Both the position numbers and the translations under genes were made by a program. The notes beneath the pieces are model-generated. The model did not search any database and was not told the DNA's origin. It worked only from the letters and a program-made list of their open reading frames with translations. From contig NC_084937.1 in NCBI RefSeq assembly GCF_958298935.1, positions 23,755,568-23,819,567 of the forward strand: a stretch of DNA of 64,000 nucleotides, written 5' to 3'. Positions 32,406 through 45,562 of the stretch are shown one piece after another. How positions within the stretch are numbered: position 1 is the first letter of the stretch; each line of letters begins with the position of its first letter. The stretch is from Phragmites australis (taxonomy: Eukaryota; Streptophyta; Magnoliopsida; Poales; Poaceae).

Positions 32406-35400
32406 ATGGAGCTGAAGCCCGACTTGTCGGCCCTCGTCACCGGCGGCGCCTCCGGCATCGGTGAGCAAGAGCAACGCCCCCCCGTCTTTCTATGCGTCCC
32501 CGATTCACGCGCGGTTGGCTCCTGGTGTAATTAGGTTGGGCCTGGACGGATGGGCGAGGATTCGCTTATCCGTTTACGTTGGCGGGCTACGTAGCCTGGC
32601 CCAATCAGTGCACGACCTGGGTCACGGGCTCACGGACTGCTTGGAGCTCCAAAACCCTCCTCTTTCTAAGCGTGGCCACGGATTGAGTCAGGACCGGTGG
32701 AGCGAGAGCGTACCCTATCTAAAAACCGAAAAATCAAATCCAACACGACTCCAAAATTACTCTTGGCCTGGCGACGACTTGAGACCTGATAGGGACCTGA
32801 AACCTAATATCAGAGATGGTCAAATGAGCCTATCGAGCTGGCTCAGCACAAGCTCGGCTAGGCACGACCCAACTATGATACAACCCGAATAGGCCCGGTG
32901 AGTATCACGGGTCATGTCGTGCTGGGTGACGACCCGTGAAGCACAGTGTTGTGCCGGATTGGCACAGGCACAACTGCGACATAGCGGGTCGTGCCGGGTG
33001 GGGTGGTCAGGCGCAGGGCAGCGACATGGCCGGTCAGGGCGAGGCGAGGTGGTCGAGCGAAGCGGTGCGGGGCGGCCAGGGTGGGGATGGTGTGGGGCAA
33101 GGGCGCCGTGGTGGGGGCAACGCGTGGGCGGTAGGGGGGCAGGATGCGAACAGGCGGCCAGGCAGCCGAGGCGGGCCATGCCCGTGCCGACCCGTCTAGA
33201 TTAGGTCGTGTCGTGCTGACCCACCGTACCAAGATGTCGGCCCAGGAACGACCCGACCCATCTACCCTCATGCTTGGATCTTGCCTACAGTACTGTGCAT
33301 CGGCCCAACCCAGTAGACATGGCCTAGTTAGCCATGTTTACCTAATGTGTCAGGTTGGTGGGTGCTCGAGTCTCAGTCTAAGACGTTGCCAGCCTCCTCG
33401 GTGGTGGGGTACAAAGGGTAGGGATGTAGCCACCACAACCTGATCGCTTCTTGCACTTCTCTAACAACAACGCCCACATAGGTTGTGGCACAAACGACGA
33501 CTCTTGTGCAGAGGAGGCGATGACACCTTACTTCACGCTTTTTGACGATGACGAAAGCGTACGCTTCTTCGGCAAAGATGGTGGCCATGGACAAGAGGGA
33601 ATCGGGGAGAGGGGAGGCTGAATGCTTAGACCGCTGGAGCAGGAGGAGCTGCAGTTCTTTGCTAACCGCCCCTAGGCCTTCGACCTTATTGGGCTGCATT
33701 GGGCCTTGGGCACCCGTGGGTGTAGATACCCTGACCCTAGACCCGATCCAATGGCTCCACGGGTTTGAAACCTGTGGGGCCCTACCTGGCCTACTGCCAT
33801 CCTTGCTTCACCTCCCGTCCTCCCCTCTTGGTGCTCCGGTGATGTGGTCGTTGCCATCGCCACAATCGGTGGCTGGAAGCGGGATCTCCTAGTCATGGAT
33901 TCTATTTTCTCTCCATCCACCATCGCAAAGCCTGCAATGGCGTACCCATATTTCACCTAGTGCCGCTTCAGGTGAGGCAGAGGCACACTTCGGCGAGGGA
34001 CGGGATCATAGCTCACAAGCACGAGTTCGTTCCGTTCTCGATTTGCTTGATATTGTGCAGGGCAGCGGTTTTAGTAGACTCCTTGTAATGTATTGGCTGA
34101 CAGTTCCTTTTTTGTTTTTCAAGGGAAAGCGCTCTGCTTCGCTCTTGCACGGAAGGGTCTATTTGTGACTGTTATCGATTTCTCTGAAGAAAATGGGAGA
34201 GAAGTTGCTTCATTAGTTCAAAAGGAAAACAAACATAATGGAGATACTAGAGTTCTCTCTGCCATATTCATCAAGTGTGATGTTACCAATGGAGGTAAGT
34301 TTTTTTTTTTGGTGGAAACAGGCAATGAAGATTAATCTTGTGTACTTACCTTTTCCAAACCACTCGTTTAGCTATTTTGTTGATACTAAATTTGGAAACA
34401 ACAGTGAACATAACGTGACAGCTAAGTAACTGCATCTGACATCACATAGACCAGTCAACTCTTAAGCGTGATCGTCCTTTGATATCCAACTGCAATTCTA
34501 ATCATGCAGTATATTTTCCCTGAAATATTCATTCTCAATAAAGTATAATTTTAGATCATACCGTTGTAAACATCATATATTTAATCTTTTAATTTGGAAG
34601 TACTGACTGAAAATCCACTGTGAAATAAGTTAGCAAATAGCAAGCGTCCCTGATGTTTTTCAGAAACACATTTAGCATCTAGGATTTTCGGATCATAATG
34701 GATTCGTGTGTGTATTACTTTCGAGGAGCTATCAAATTGCATGCAGGAGGGATCTATTCGCACCTTTTGTGTCAGAGCGTTGAATTCTGTTTCCTAAAAT
34801 ATTGTTAATTTGGGGCTAAGGTCATCTTTTCGTTGTGGTCACTATTTGGTTTTATTGTTGTCATTGGATATTGAATTACTTGCTTTATGATTCCAGCAGT
34901 TCGCTGAAACTGTAATTTCTCTTGCCCTCCATATTTGCTATGACCTTAAAAGATACATTTGTTTGACATGCAGATGCTCTTGCTGCTGCTTTTCGGAAAC
35001 ATGTGGACACGTTTGGTGGACTAGATATCTGCATCAACTGTGCTGGATTTGTCAATAAATCATTAGTTTATGATGATAGATCTGATGGAACTTCCACTTG
35101 GAGGCATGCTGTAAATGTGAATCTTGTTGCTGTTATTGATGGTACTCGCATTGCAGTAAGTCCCTCATTAAGTGTTAGAATAGAGTTGCAGTAACAGTGA
35201 GTGCTGCTCCTTTACCCTTTATTATTTCAGATTAATGATTTGGAAATGCCTATATATTTCATTTTCTGTTGATACAATTGTTTAAGAAAAAAGTTGTTAA
35301 ATTTTTCCTTTACTATTGTCATTATTGGAGGAAGTCAAGATGTAATAGTTTTTTTACATAATATAGCCTGTCCTTGTAGTCCCTTGAGAGCAAGAGGTAG

Positions 35401-37260
35401 GATATAATTTTGGATCGATGACAATCGAGAATTAGCAATAGTCTTGCATTATTTGTGAATTTTGAATTATTCATTTCTGCGCTAATTCAAAATGTAACAT
35501 CAATTGCCAGACAGGTTATATGTATATATTTCCTGCCAACAGAAAACATGTACTCTACTTATGATTGGATTTATTCACCACAGACTCAAGTAATGCAATC
35601 CCAGAAGAAGCCTGGTGTCATAATAAATATTGGTTCAGTTGCTGGCCTATATCCTATGAGCTATGAACCTGTGTATAGTGGGACAAAAGGTTCGTTCATT
35701 ATGCTGATAGATTTACTATCTATATGCTGATTGTTTTGGCAGCATAGCAGTTGCAACACAAAACCAGTTTTGGTTTATCTCAGACTATTGATTCGTGGAA
35801 AATAGTACGCACACTGATTAGTGTTCAATCTGGTCCGAATTACTTGCACTGTTGCACATACATTTACATTTTTGTCATGTAAATGCTCTACGCTAAAATC
35901 AGTTGAATTTCACTGTATTAACTACGCGGTCCTTTTGTAGGAGTATTTGTAAAATCTGTTGGGTGTTAAGTTTTTTTTCCTTAAAAAATAATCTGTTTGG
36001 CGCATGTGTACACTATGTGACCTCAAACTTCATTTTTTCAGGTGGTGTAGTTATGTTTACAAGATCACTTGCTCCATTGAAGCGGCATGGCATTCGTGTC
36101 AATGTACTATGTCCTGAGGTATTAAGATTTTGCGTGACTAGAGGCATATATGGCTCGTTATTTCTTTCACGTGTTGACTTTGCATTCATCGTAGTTACGT
36201 TGAAACTGTTCCTACATTTTTTCAAAACTTCTGAAAAAGTTACTGATATGTTTTGCAATATTCAAGATATTAACCTCACATAAAACCCTATGGGCAGTTA
36301 AAAAGACTTACCAAATTGACCAGACAGTGTGATTTCTCACTATATCGACTCTTAAGGGCCTAGGGCAATTACTCGAGTTAAACCTGTATGGACATGAACT
36401 TGAACTAACTTGTAAAATGAATGAAGTGAACCAACTTCTTTGATGACTCCATCTCAGAACATCAGTGGGTATCAGCGATAGTGTATATCCCACATTTTGT
36501 AGCTGCAACAGTGGAGACCATAGTTTACAGTCTGCAAGCCGCAGTAACTTAAAATTAAATTTATCCCAAACAGACTAGCTTATCATTTTGTCCCACGACT
36601 AGTGGCTGGAAAGGACAAGAGCAATGATGATAATGATATTTCAAGAGTATTATTTATCCTGACTTATATCTAGGACTGATATATGCAGTTTGTCCAAACT
36701 AATATGGGAGAACAAGTAAATCGTATACTAGTGGATGCACTTGGTGGGTTTTTGGAGGTGAAGGATGTTGTCAATGGTAAGCTATTTTTCACTTGATTAA
36801 GTTGCTATTATTTATTTCATTTGATTGTCTACATTTTTGCCATAATTGGCATGCCATGATTACAACTGGTTACCATTGAGCCTTAGATGAATCGTTCCAA
36901 TGTTCAGTTGAGATAGGTTGCTTTAAATGATGAAATCGAATATGGACATTCGTGAGCGTTATGTGAAACATGTATCCATTATTATAATTGCCTCCTGTAT
37001 TGCGTCGGTTTGGTCCCCGAATTTGAACTGTAGATTTAACTATTTTGCAATCAGTAAAGAATCGGACTGTTAAGTTAGATATATTTTCTTGCCAAAATGG
37101 GTCAATCTGGCTATGCCAACCATCCATTCCAGGTAGGTATGTTTTCGACCTGCCTTTGAATTTCCTTGTACAACTGCAGCCCTCAAATTCATGGACCCAA
37201 GCGACACACATATGCAAGTTTAGGAACCTGTCTTGTACTTTAATATTTTAGGGACCTTAT

Positions 37261-37348
<88 letters not shown>

Positions 37349-40300
37349 TGCATATGATGTTTGTCTTTCTCTTCCTTCCCATGTTATCTGAAAAGAACCC
37401 CTTTTTTATTTGGACTAGGTGCATTTGAGCTTATAGAAGATGAGAGCAAGGCTGGTGCTTGCCTTTGGATATCTAAACGAAAAGGGATGGTTTACTGGCC
37501 AACATCAGAAGAAGAAAAAAATTACCTGGTTTATTCCTCGAAATCAAAACGGAAATTAGCAAAGAATAGATTTCCTAGCATCCAAATACCTGAATTCTTT
37601 GAGAAGATGTATGTAGTCCTGCTATGTTGCATTTGTATTTTTCCAAGGGCTTGCTGAGTATACCCGTTCATAAACAACAATTGCTTCTCACTCAGGTCTT
37701 TCCCTAAAATGGTTAAAGTCATTGACCATTGTCCATAAGCAGAAAGCTTAGGTTGCACCTTTTCACAGCATTGCAGCATTTACTAAAAGAAATGATGTGT
37801 TTACATTGTATATGCCAGCTGAATTATTGATGGTTATGACCTGACAAGACTTGCCGTCCATATTTAGAAGAGTTTATGAGTCATTGTGTTCTACCCCTGA
37901 GAAGTCAAGATCTTGCTAGTATTGTGGGTGATGGGATTACTCTGATGTTCTGATTTCTGTTCCTTTTCATGCTAGAAGATTTCCCAGTTTCTGTTCTTTT
38001 ACATTTTTTCTAGTTCTTGGGTGCTTGACAGTTACTAGTAGAATATCTGGCTAAATAGCTGAACGTTTTTTTCCACTGCTACTTCATTTTGTCATATTAT
38101 ACAGAAAAACATGGATTTTCCATGGAAGTTTAGTTCTTGGACACGATATTTTTTCAAGAACATTGAACGTGATATGAATGTAGTTTTGGAAATCTATGTT
38201 ATGTATTGCCTGTAATAACTCAATATTATAGGTTTAAGAGGTAGTAGAGCACCAACAGTTGGTCCAAAAGTCATTTCATACTATAGGAGCTAGTTGAAAT
38301 ATATTCCTCTAATAGAAACGGTTAATGGCCTGTCAGTTTTTATCATATCTTTATGGTGCTTCTGTAGGGTTGTTCGCACACTCAGCCATAATTTCCGCAA
38401 TGCTACAAGACTTGAGCATGTGCGCCTGAGATTTCCCATCGAACCGCACAACTCTCTAGTTAAAATAATATATGCTGGTGTCAATGCTAGTGATGTAAGT
38501 CCTTGCATTTGTATTTTCAATTGTTTTTCCTTTTGTTCCCCAACTGCATAACCATCGGAGGATGTTAATGATATGTTTCAGGTGAACTTCAGTTCTGGAC
38601 GTTATTTCAGTGGCAATGCTAAAGAAGCTGCTGCACACCTTCCATTTGATGCTGGTTTTGAGGTTACTGATGCTTTCATATTTTCATCTCATTGTTGGAT
38701 AATGTTTTTATATGATGTTCTGTACCATTTTTCTGATTTGTTGAATTCGCAAGCATTCTATTGCCTCTGGTAGTTCAATGGAGAAATTCGATCATAGAAA
38801 AAAAAACGAACTTGCAGACAACAGCAGGGTTGTCAGCTTTGTCATCAACACTCCGCATGTTGTGAAAAAATAAAGTACATCCACAACTCCTTGGGATCAA
38901 CTGCATCATGGCATAAAGTATATATGTTAATTCTATATGCTTGCGTGGGTAAGGACCCAAAGGGCAAGGGTAACACACTTGCCCTTGATCTTTCAGCTGG
39001 GAGACTCTGCCTTCTGGGGTCAGACAAGGCTATGACGCTGCTTGTGGAGAAAAAGATAGAGGGCAAGGCTTCTTTCCTTTCTTGCTTAGACCCCAGAAGA
39101 AGATGACAATTCCTCCTTATCAATGAGTTCCAAACAATAGCACCTCTCACAATATGGAAGCCAACTTATAGAATATGGAATAGCTAATAACAAAGCTCTC
39201 ATAACTTGACAACAGAGAACTCAGCGGCATTCCTATGTTTACATAGAAACCAAATTGCACTTGCTAATTTCTATGATTTAATACAGTTTTACCGTGTAGT
39301 TTTTATGAATACTGGTATTTAATTGGATTGCTGCATGCTAACTCAGAGAATTTTGTTTTTGTTCTTGTTACCACATTGACACATTTAAATCTGCATAATT
39401 GCAGCATGGGAATCTAGGGTGGATTATTCTTCTGTGCAAAATGGTCTTATGACATTTGATCATAATTTTTCTTACCTTTTTAACATGATAAGTTTTACCA
39501 GATTTTATCCATAAAAAATGCAGGCTGTGGGAATTGTTGCTTCTGTTGGAGATTCGGTGGAACATATCAAAGTTGGCTCTCCTGTGGCCCTTATGACTTT
39601 TGGGAGCTATGCTGAATTCATGCTGGTACTGCATTCTATATCTCTTTTGTTACACAATAAATTACCTACCGACCTCTATCTTCCGTGGAATGAAATCATC
39701 TCTATCCTCTTGCTTTTTGGATACTGTTACCTCTGACAGTAACATATTTTTTGCTTTATGTCTTTCCGATGGAAGGTTCCAGCCAAGCGTCTTCTTCCAG
39801 TGCCAAGACCAGACCCAGAGGTGGTTGCTATGCTAACATCAGGATTGACTGCTTCAATCGCTCTTGAAAAGGTTCTCTTTATCTTCAGTTTTGTTTATTT
39901 TATTTGCCATTTGAGTGTTTAACATATACCATGTATTTTCGACTCTATATTTTGTTCAGGTAAGATTCAAATTCCAAGTTGGAAGATATATAAATTTCTT
40001 CCTGGTCTGATGCGGACTTGCTTTATTCTGCATTTGTGCCATTAGGCTGGCCAAATGACGTCTGGGCAGGTTGTTTTAGTCACAGCTGCTGCTGGTGGAA
40101 CAGGACAATTTGCTGTTCAGGTGAGGTGATGCCATTTCCGTATTATGACTATGCCTTTTTTAATGTAATGCTCGATTGCCTGTCTACTTCTATAGTTTTT
40201 ATAAAGGTGGTGTAATTACAGTGCTTCAAATTATCTTTTGAATTTGTACACGAAGACTATCTCATGAAAGTTGGAACGCATATATTTCCTGGTTAATTTT

Positions 40301-42750
40301 TTTTTCACAAAGGAGGTCCCCACCCCCAGCCACAAAGGGGCTGAGGAGCACCTCTGGGGTGAGCACACGGGCCCACCGGAGAGCTGGCTTTCAGAGCACA
40401 CGGGCTCACCAACTATCCATATTCGCGTGCAGAACGGGAGTTCGAGCTCCCGTCAGCCAGCTCCACAACCGGGAGCTCAACCACTGCGCTACTACGCCGT
40501 CTGCATGCAATTAGGATAATGTTTTGGCACTTGCATGCACTTTTATCTGCATGCAACACGATATTTCCAGGATATTGGCAACTTCATCTTCTTTTGATCT
40601 TTTCTTTTGTTTCTATGTTACTCTATTTTTAAAGAAACTGTTATAGGCTTTTAACTCTGAATGTCCGTTTGTTCTGAATATACAGCTTGCGAAATTAGCA
40701 GGCAACAAGGTTGTTGCCACATGTGGAGGTGAAAGTAAATCTGCGCTTCTGACTTCCTTAGGAGTTGATCGAGTTATCAACTACAGGAATGAAAAGATCA
40801 AAGATGTGAGTTTTTTGTTTCAGCCTTTTGTATTTATCTTTCATACTTCTGCTGTTTATAATGCAGTTTTGTTTTAGTTTGTTGCTTATGTGTCAGATGT
40901 TTAAGCTTCATTACGTCTCTTTTGCTTGCTTTTTATGCTGACATAAGTGTTTCGTATTTATTGTGTAGTCCAATGTATGTTTCTGTTGTCTAGTTGTGTC
41001 TCTACTTACAATTCACGAGGATAGAATATTTACTGTCAGAGTATTGCTGAAGCTACCAGTCTAAGCCATGTTGCATTGATCTATTATATATTCTTGTCAA
41101 TGACTGGTAAATAAGGATTGTTCTAATGTTCGATTCCAGATTCTGAAGAAAGAGTTTCCAAGAGGTGTGGATATCATATATGAATCTGTGGGTGGAAAAA
41201 TGTTTGATTTGTGTTTGAATGCCCTAGCAGTCCACGGGCGTCTCATTGTAATTGGTATGATCTCTCAGGTATATTTTTTACAGCCTCTGAACCTTGCATT
41301 CATCGATTTATTATATGCTCTGAGTGATGACTCCAGTGGGTGATACAGAATACATGAAAACTGTTCTGTGCTTCACCAAAGAAAAGATTTCATATATTAA
41401 AGCAATGAGTTGACGGGTTGATCTGCATAAAGTCATTAGTGACTACAGGTGCTTTAGGAAGTGTACAATTTTCATTTGGTGGAGCAAATAAGCATGCTTT
41501 GGGAATATTCTGAAGTGCTATTGCGAACTGTTCATATCAAACCTGTCCATTGTGCATCTGCATGAACAGTTGGAAGACTTGGAATATACTATTGCGGTTC
41601 GGTTCCTAGGAATGATCATTGATCTATTGTGATTACGCTTTCGGTTTCATGAACTTGTGGCCGTAGGTATCCTAAATAGTTACTAGGATATTGTACCTTG
41701 TAGCAGAAAATGCATCGGTTGGTAGTGAACACTATTTTATATGTTTTCAGTATCAAGGACAGGATGGATGGAAGCCACAGAATTACACCGGATTATGCGA
41801 GAAGATTCTTTCGAAAAGCCAAACTGTGGTATGTGTGCAGCAGAGCACTAGAACTTCTCAATACGCATGCACTGCGTTTAATTTGTTATTTAATATTGTT
41901 CTGAACAAAGTGTCACTGCAGTTTTAAAAATGTATTGTTCGTTAGTCATAATGATTTGTGTACCACTTTGACTTGCTCAAAATTACATGCATACTTCACA
42001 CGCTGTTATGGGACAGTCATTGAGCCATACAGATAGATTCATAGATGTCACACCCGGTAGTCCTTTCGTAGTGTACTTCTCAAGGGCCAGTTTGTGGTAG
42101 CTGCGTTGCACTCCAAAATCTTAGTTTGTCACGCATCCTAAAAAGATGCTTCTAACCAATTGCCACATCCAGATATAGAAAAAAGGCTTTTGAAAAGCCA
42201 GGGCAATGCTAAACAGACCGTAAAAATTGTGAGCTCCTTTCCAATTTCAGGCTGGATTTTTCCTTATTCAATACGCTCACCTGTGGCAAGATCATCTTGA
42301 GAAACTTTTCGACCTGTATGCCTCTGGAAAGCTAAAGGTATACTCCATACTGCGTGTTCGCTGTTTGGCTTCTTTCCACTGATTATTTCAGTATGGGAAA
42401 TGCTAATCTTTGTGCCTTCCTCTCCACAACCAGCAATGGTTCTTGATGCCAAAAAAAAAAAAAACATTCACTCTATGTATTCTTTTTCCTCTTTCATACA
42501 ACAGGTTTCCCTTGACCCCAAGAAATTCTTGGGCGTTGCTTCCGTGGCAGATGCAGTAGAACATCTTCACTCTGGCAGGAGTGTTGGCAAGGTGACCGTT
42601 GCTATAAGCCTATAATAAATAACAGACGATCCTGTTTCGGTATTCCTATTCTTGTCTGCTGCGATGCATCTTACAGTTTTTAGTGTTTCATCTTTTCAGG
42701 TCGTTGTTTCCATCGATCCATCATACAGTGAGACCCTTGCTAAGCTATAG
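32406..42750 (+). CDS. NQR: SDR-MDR fusion oxidoreductase, copy B (NQR-like, 633 aa, 18 exons)
   Basis: Exons, all GT-AG: 32406-32460, 34124-34294, 34974-35155, 35584-35689, 36042-36118, 36689-36776, 37419-37608, 38368-38494, 38582-38662, 39524-39625, 39776-39871, 40046-40120, 40686-40805, 41140-41268, 41751-41828, 42251-42337, 42505-42591, 42700-42750. They total 1,902 nt with no internal stop. Every exon has the same length and phase as in copy A except exon 2, which is one codon shorter. SDR residues are conserved (TGGASGIG at 12-19, Ser154, Tyr167, Lys171), as are the MDR loop AAAGGTG and the C-terminal AKL (PTS1). The stretch between the catalytic Ser and Tyr differs from copy A (PMSYEPV against PMFFDPI). 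Hand comparison gives about 77% identity in the SDR half and 89% in the MDR half, so the duplication is not recent. It is probably expressed, since the frame is intact, but no expression evidence is available here. Confidence 0.9.
32880..33300. other. GC-rich low-complexity block in intron 1 of copy B
   Basis: Intron 1 (32461-34123) contains a stretch built from short related motifs such as GGGTCGTGCCGGG and CACGACCCG on both strands. Open frames here are a by-product of the base composition. Blocks of this kind are often parts of non-autonomous DNA transposons, but I see no definite ends. The intron shares little with intron 1 of copy A. Confidence 0.4.
37262..37346. repeat. (AT)n microsatellite in intron 6 of copy B
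   Basis: About 85 bp of nearly perfect AT dinucleotide repeat lies upstream of exon 7. The same intron of copy A lacks it. Length is likely polymorphic and prone to assembly error. Confidence 0.95.
40310..40510 (-). mobile_element. Probable tRNA-derived SINE in intron 12 of copy B
   Basis: On the minus strand an A-box-like TAGCGCAGTGG (40491-40481) is followed by a B-box-like GAGCTCGAACTCC (about 40450-40438). A T run on the plus strand (about 40297-40305) would be the 3' A-rich tail. The GC-rich body contrasts with the AT-rich intron, and copy A has no counterpart here. No clear target-site duplication was found, so the call rests on the promoter boxes. Confidence 0.5.
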
Positions 42751-44500
42751 TGTGTACTGTGTAAACATATGAGCTGCATCATCTTCAGAAAATTTGTTGT
42801 CTGTCTGGATGAACCATACAAACGGCTACAATATTTCCTCGGCACTGATGCAGAGTTATGTCATGTGTTAGTACATAGCTCGCTTGTCCAATTAGTTGGC
42901 AAGGGACGAGGAGTGTATGGAAGGGAGAACATTGACCAGGCAATTGAATAAGCTTCTAGGCCGGGAGACTATTTAAATTGTTGGTATATAGTATAGTATA
43001 CGTAATGATCTGATTATTATGATAGGCTAAGATTAGTCTTCATTTTATCTCTAGAGTCGCTTAATATTCAAGTCATATGTACTTTACATATTCCGTCATT
43101 GAGATTCAATACAATATTCTGTCATTGAGATTCAATACAATATATCGACCGCATAAACTAATCCTCATATTCCTTTACGATACCAGAGAGTTTAGGTTTT
43201 AATCTTAGGACAAAAACATTAGCTACCCACTAGCTTCTGCACCACGCGTCCTGAGGGGAGATCGATCTCTATGATCTCCGTCAGGGATAGCGCTGTTCGT
43301 ACCTAGGGTTCACGGTGTCAATCGTGTCGATCGGCCGCTCTAGAGAGTCTTTTATTGATCCGTTGATCAGATTTTTCTCTCTCATTAGTCGTTGATCGAT
43401 GTTTCTATTTGGTTTTTCGATCCAAGATTGGTTTGCGTTGCTCGCTGCCGGTCGTCATCGCACATCTACTCCGACCTTGGCTTCAACACTGGTTGGCCAC
43501 TCCTCTTATTTGACCGCGCAGCATAGCTGGGCACACGGCGCTCCAGGGGACGCCCTCCTAATTCGCGCCTTGCCACTCTGTCTGCATAGCCTCGAATCGG
43601 CCTCAGGTCGTCGCCCCTCTTCATGCATCAACATCTCCATGCGCCTTTGATCAGTTGACCCCGTGCTCCCGACATCTTCACACGTCTCTAGTCGGTCGCC
43701 TCCACATCTCTCACTAGGGTTGGCAATGGGACGGGCCGGGTCAGGTCCCTGCAAGTTTTACACCCAACGGGGGTGGGGTTGGGTTTTTGCTCGTGGGGGT
43801 CGTGGGTCAGGGCCCCGATTGATGACGAGATCGACAAAAATAAGTACAAATGGAGATCAACAAATCTAGAGATTAAGGAATTTTTATGAAGAACAAAACT
43901 TCAGATTAGATGGGACAAGATCTGTGGTCTGCAGGCACCATTAGAAATATAGGACCTCCGTGACAATTAGAATCATCAAGTAGTAGAAGTCTTTCTTTTC
44001 TTCTTTCTTAATTTTTTTTCTCTTCCATATCTAAAAATCAAAAATAGGATTTTAGGACTCCCACATGCACTAGGAGGCTTGAGTGCTCTCCACCCACGGA
44101 AAAACAAATTCTACAAAAACATATTCAAAAAGATCATCGTGGGATCATATCCACGTTATTCATCGATCTAATAGTTGAGCTGAAAAGTAGAGAGAGTAAG
44201 TGAACATGTGTCATCAAAGGAGATAGCGTCTTTTGTAAGATATGATTATAATTTACTTCCCCCACGGTGGATCCATCCCTGCAGGAGCTGCTCTGCCCAA
44301 CCGTGAACCTTTTTCAAGGATGCTCAGTAGTTAACAGTATATTTATTCATGTTCCTACTGCATGGGCTTATAATGGGCTGAATTTGGTCCGATTAAACTG
44401 AATTATGCGGCTGATTAAACGGAAAATGGGCAATTAGTCGACATACACGGGAAGTTTAATCGTTCAGACGGACGGGCTGCCGACTCCGCACACTGAAATG
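42751..44500. other. 3' flank of copy B, intergenic
   Basis: The first few hundred bases are likely 3' UTR of copy B. Near 43717 the sequence CTAGGGTTGGCAATGGGACGG resembles the ends of common hAT-type elements (TAGGGNTGGCAATGGG), but the other end was not found. Open frames at 43399-43869 carry no recognised domain. Confidence 0.4.
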
Positions 44501-44960
44501 AGAAGAAGGTAGGAGACGAGAGCGATGGAGGCGGACGCGGCGGCGGCCACGGAGCTCCAGGCACTACGAATGGCGTTCGTGCCAAAGTGTCCAACGGCTC
44601 CACGGCCGGTGCGCTCCACCCGCTCCCCTCGGTGGGGATTCGGTCGGTTGCCACGCCGCGCGCGAGGTTCTCCGACGGAGTAGTCAATCAGGGGCGGACG
44701 GGCGCTGGGGGTGCAGCCGTGGCGCGACGGCGTGGAGGCGGCAGCGGCGGCCATCTGCTGGCGATTCCGAGGCGTTCCGGACCGTAGAGCACGTGCGAAT
44801 GGTATGGAGCTCCTGCCTCTGGGCTCTGGCCCCCTCTGTGAAATGCTTGCGCCTGTTTACTGGTCGTGTGAAATTACACTGCAGTGAAACTGAAATCTGG
44901 GTACCTGTATTCTGAACAACAAATGCCTGAATTCCTCTGTTTCAGTTTGACATGCTCTTT
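44501..44960 (+). other. GC-rich CpG-rich block, possible gene fragment
   Basis: A GC-rich stretch like the 5' end of a grass gene begins with a plausible ATG at 44525 (frame MEADAAAATELQALR..., stopping after about 50 codons near 44681). Open frames on the other strand are mainly low-complexity Ala/Pro/Arg. No family was recognised and no splice continuation was convincing. It may be a truncated gene, an exon of an unrecognised gene, or a non-coding island. Confidence 0.2.
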
Positions 44961-45562
44961 CGACAAACACGCCCTACGATGAGCTATGAACAAACACCGG
45001 CATTCAGAGCTGAACCAATGAAAAGAGTTTTTTTGGGGGGTATTGTATCATGTCATGTATGAAAACAAAATGCAGAAGACATGAATGAGTTCACTGAGAA
45101 AATAAGCACCCGAGGAGAACTGTAAGACAATGTACAGAACTCCTTGGATAAAAAAAATTCAGAGTATTTTCTGACTCCTGTTGTCCTGCTATACGGGCAG
45201 AAGATAGAAGGACCCGTCTTACTCGTCCGAGTCTTTTCTGATATCAGAAAAGAAAGTATCCTTTTGTACAGTTCGGTAGATGAAATGTAGCCTTGTAGGC
45301 CTGATTATACTGTGACGAGCTTTGGTTGAGATGAAACGGAGAACAAACAAATGGAACGCACAACGACAAGTTAAGCACATACGAAGTTACAAGTGGAACA
45401 TCCACTGACGTGCAATCTACAGTGTGAATCCTTCACATGATTAGCCATCTCGTGAGCATAATTACAGCCAAAGCATTTCACGGAAACTACAAGAGAAAGA
45501 TGGAAGAGGACACAAGCGGTCGGTCTATTGGATCTGACAGTTGACTGGCTGTTGCGGCATTG

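Noticed and set aside
32820..33271. Open frames of about 119 codons on the minus strand in intron 1 of copy B
   Set aside because: They are Pro/Arg/His-rich, arise from repeated GGGTCGTGCCGGG-type motifs, and run in several frames.
44464..44754. Minus-strand 96-codon Ala-rich frame
   Set aside because: Low-complexity translation of a GC-rich block that competes with a plus-strand frame. No splice partners or family were found.
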